64,000 bases of DNA from Treponema sp. Its GTDB lineage: Bacteria > Spirochaetota > Spirochaetia > Treponematales > Treponemataceae. The notes beneath the pieces were generated by a model. It saw only the letters and a program-made list of their open reading frames with translations, did not search any database and was not told the origin of the DNA. Positions within the stretch are counted from its first letter, which is position 1; each line of letters starts with the position of its first letter. Made by a program: the position numbers and the translations under genes. The DNA lies in assembly GCA_017553635.1 (NCBI GenBank), contig JAFZKN010000017.1:203058-267057 (forward strand), given 5' to 3'. Of this stretch, positions 63,779 to 64,000 are shown in pieces.

Positions 63779-64000
63779 ATAATACCAGACAGGTTCGATC
63801 TAAAGCTTTCCGATGCCTTTGAAACTCCCGACAAAACAGGAAACTTTGAATGGACTGCAGAGCTTATAAACATCAGTCAGAATCACAACATATCACTTCA
63901 AAAAAAGTGCGAACCGTTATATAATTACATTCAGTACGTATCGCGTATTTCTCAAAATAAGAAGATGGGAATGAGCGCGGTGGCTGCCGTTGACGAAGCC
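63779..64000 (+). pseudogene. 3' fragment of an Rpn-family (PD-(D/E)XK) recombination-promoting nuclease
   Basis: A frame of 74 codons with no start; a TAG stop lies just upstream at 63773-63775 (one GTG codon, 63776-63778, lies between). It codes for IPDRFDLKLSDAFETPDKTG, then NFEWTAELINISQNHN and CEPLYNYIQYVSRISQ. This matches the middle-to-C-terminal region of Rpn/PDDEXK transposase-like nucleases, which normally have about 280-300 residues; the N-terminal nuclease domain is missing and the promoter of the MocR gene lies where it should be. The right side continues outside the window. It is likely a decayed remnant. Confidence 0.7.

Overview
The window looks like chromosome of a host-associated, anaerobic Treponema-type spirochaete, probably a gut or rumen species. 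Base composition is AT-rich. The genes include FlgM and a full set of chemotaxis proteins (motile, flagellated), pyruvate:ferredoxin oxidoreductase and pyruvate phosphate dikinase (anaerobic glycolysis), many short-lipobox lipoproteins, a beta-glucanase beside a GH94-like enzyme, and a sugar ABC importer without its own ATPase. The genus is inferred from gene content and sequence style, not from a marker gene.

Layout. 1-3.3 kb: a 7TMR-cyclase-like receptor (cut by the left edge), an M15 peptidase and an archaeal-type (PurO) IMP cyclohydrolase. 3.4-10.1 kb: PPDK with a Lys/Ala-rich tail, then PFOR. 10.1-16.5 kb: a long palindromic element, a divergent GH16/GH94-like pair, a C39-like lipoprotein and a HAD phosphatase. 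16.6-25.7 kb: ABC-F ATPase, ion/carboxylate permease, FAD oxidoreductase, EAL protein, ApbE, NUDIX and small unknowns. 25.7-36.7 kb: a signalling island with a CHASE2/cyclase-like gene and a CheW divergent from an eight-gene chemosensory operon (STAS-cheA-cheR-cheB-cheY-mcp-cheW-cheW). 36.9-40.6 kb: sugar ABC importer. 40.7-45.6 kb: secreted unknown, ProRS, UDG-like protein, HdeD-like protein, XRE regulator. 45.6-46.5 kb: tRNA-Ser(UGA), tRNA-Ser(GCU), tRNA-Arg(GCG) and a tandem repeat that carries the 3' end of the tRNA-Arg. 46.5-55.8 kb: ThyX, Nif3-like, HATPase-HDOD fusion, TrmH-type methylase, Fe-ADH-like protein, FlgM, RsmI and secreted proteins. 55.9-64 kb: ArgC, cation/proton antiporter, lytic transglycosylase, a Hsp70-SBD-like/LysM protein, a MocR regulator and a fragment of an Rpn-family nuclease.

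How it fits together. PPDK and PFOR supply the pyruvate node; GH16, the GH94-like enzyme and the ABC importer feed in glucans and oligosaccharides; the signalling block and FlgM tie nutrient sensing to swimming. The most unusual items are the tRNA-Arg-linked tandem repeat, the terminator-like hairpin directly behind the chemosensory promoter, the Hsp70-substrate-domain-like protein with LysM, the HATPase-HDOD fusion, the histone-like tail on PPDK, several enzyme families that have lost catalytic or metal residues (tyrosine phosphatase, Fe-ADH, two cyclase domains, ThyX RHR motif), and a recurring leaderless promoter layout (TATAAT, 6-7 nt, start codon). No CRISPR array, intact insertion sequence, prophage or rRNA was seen.
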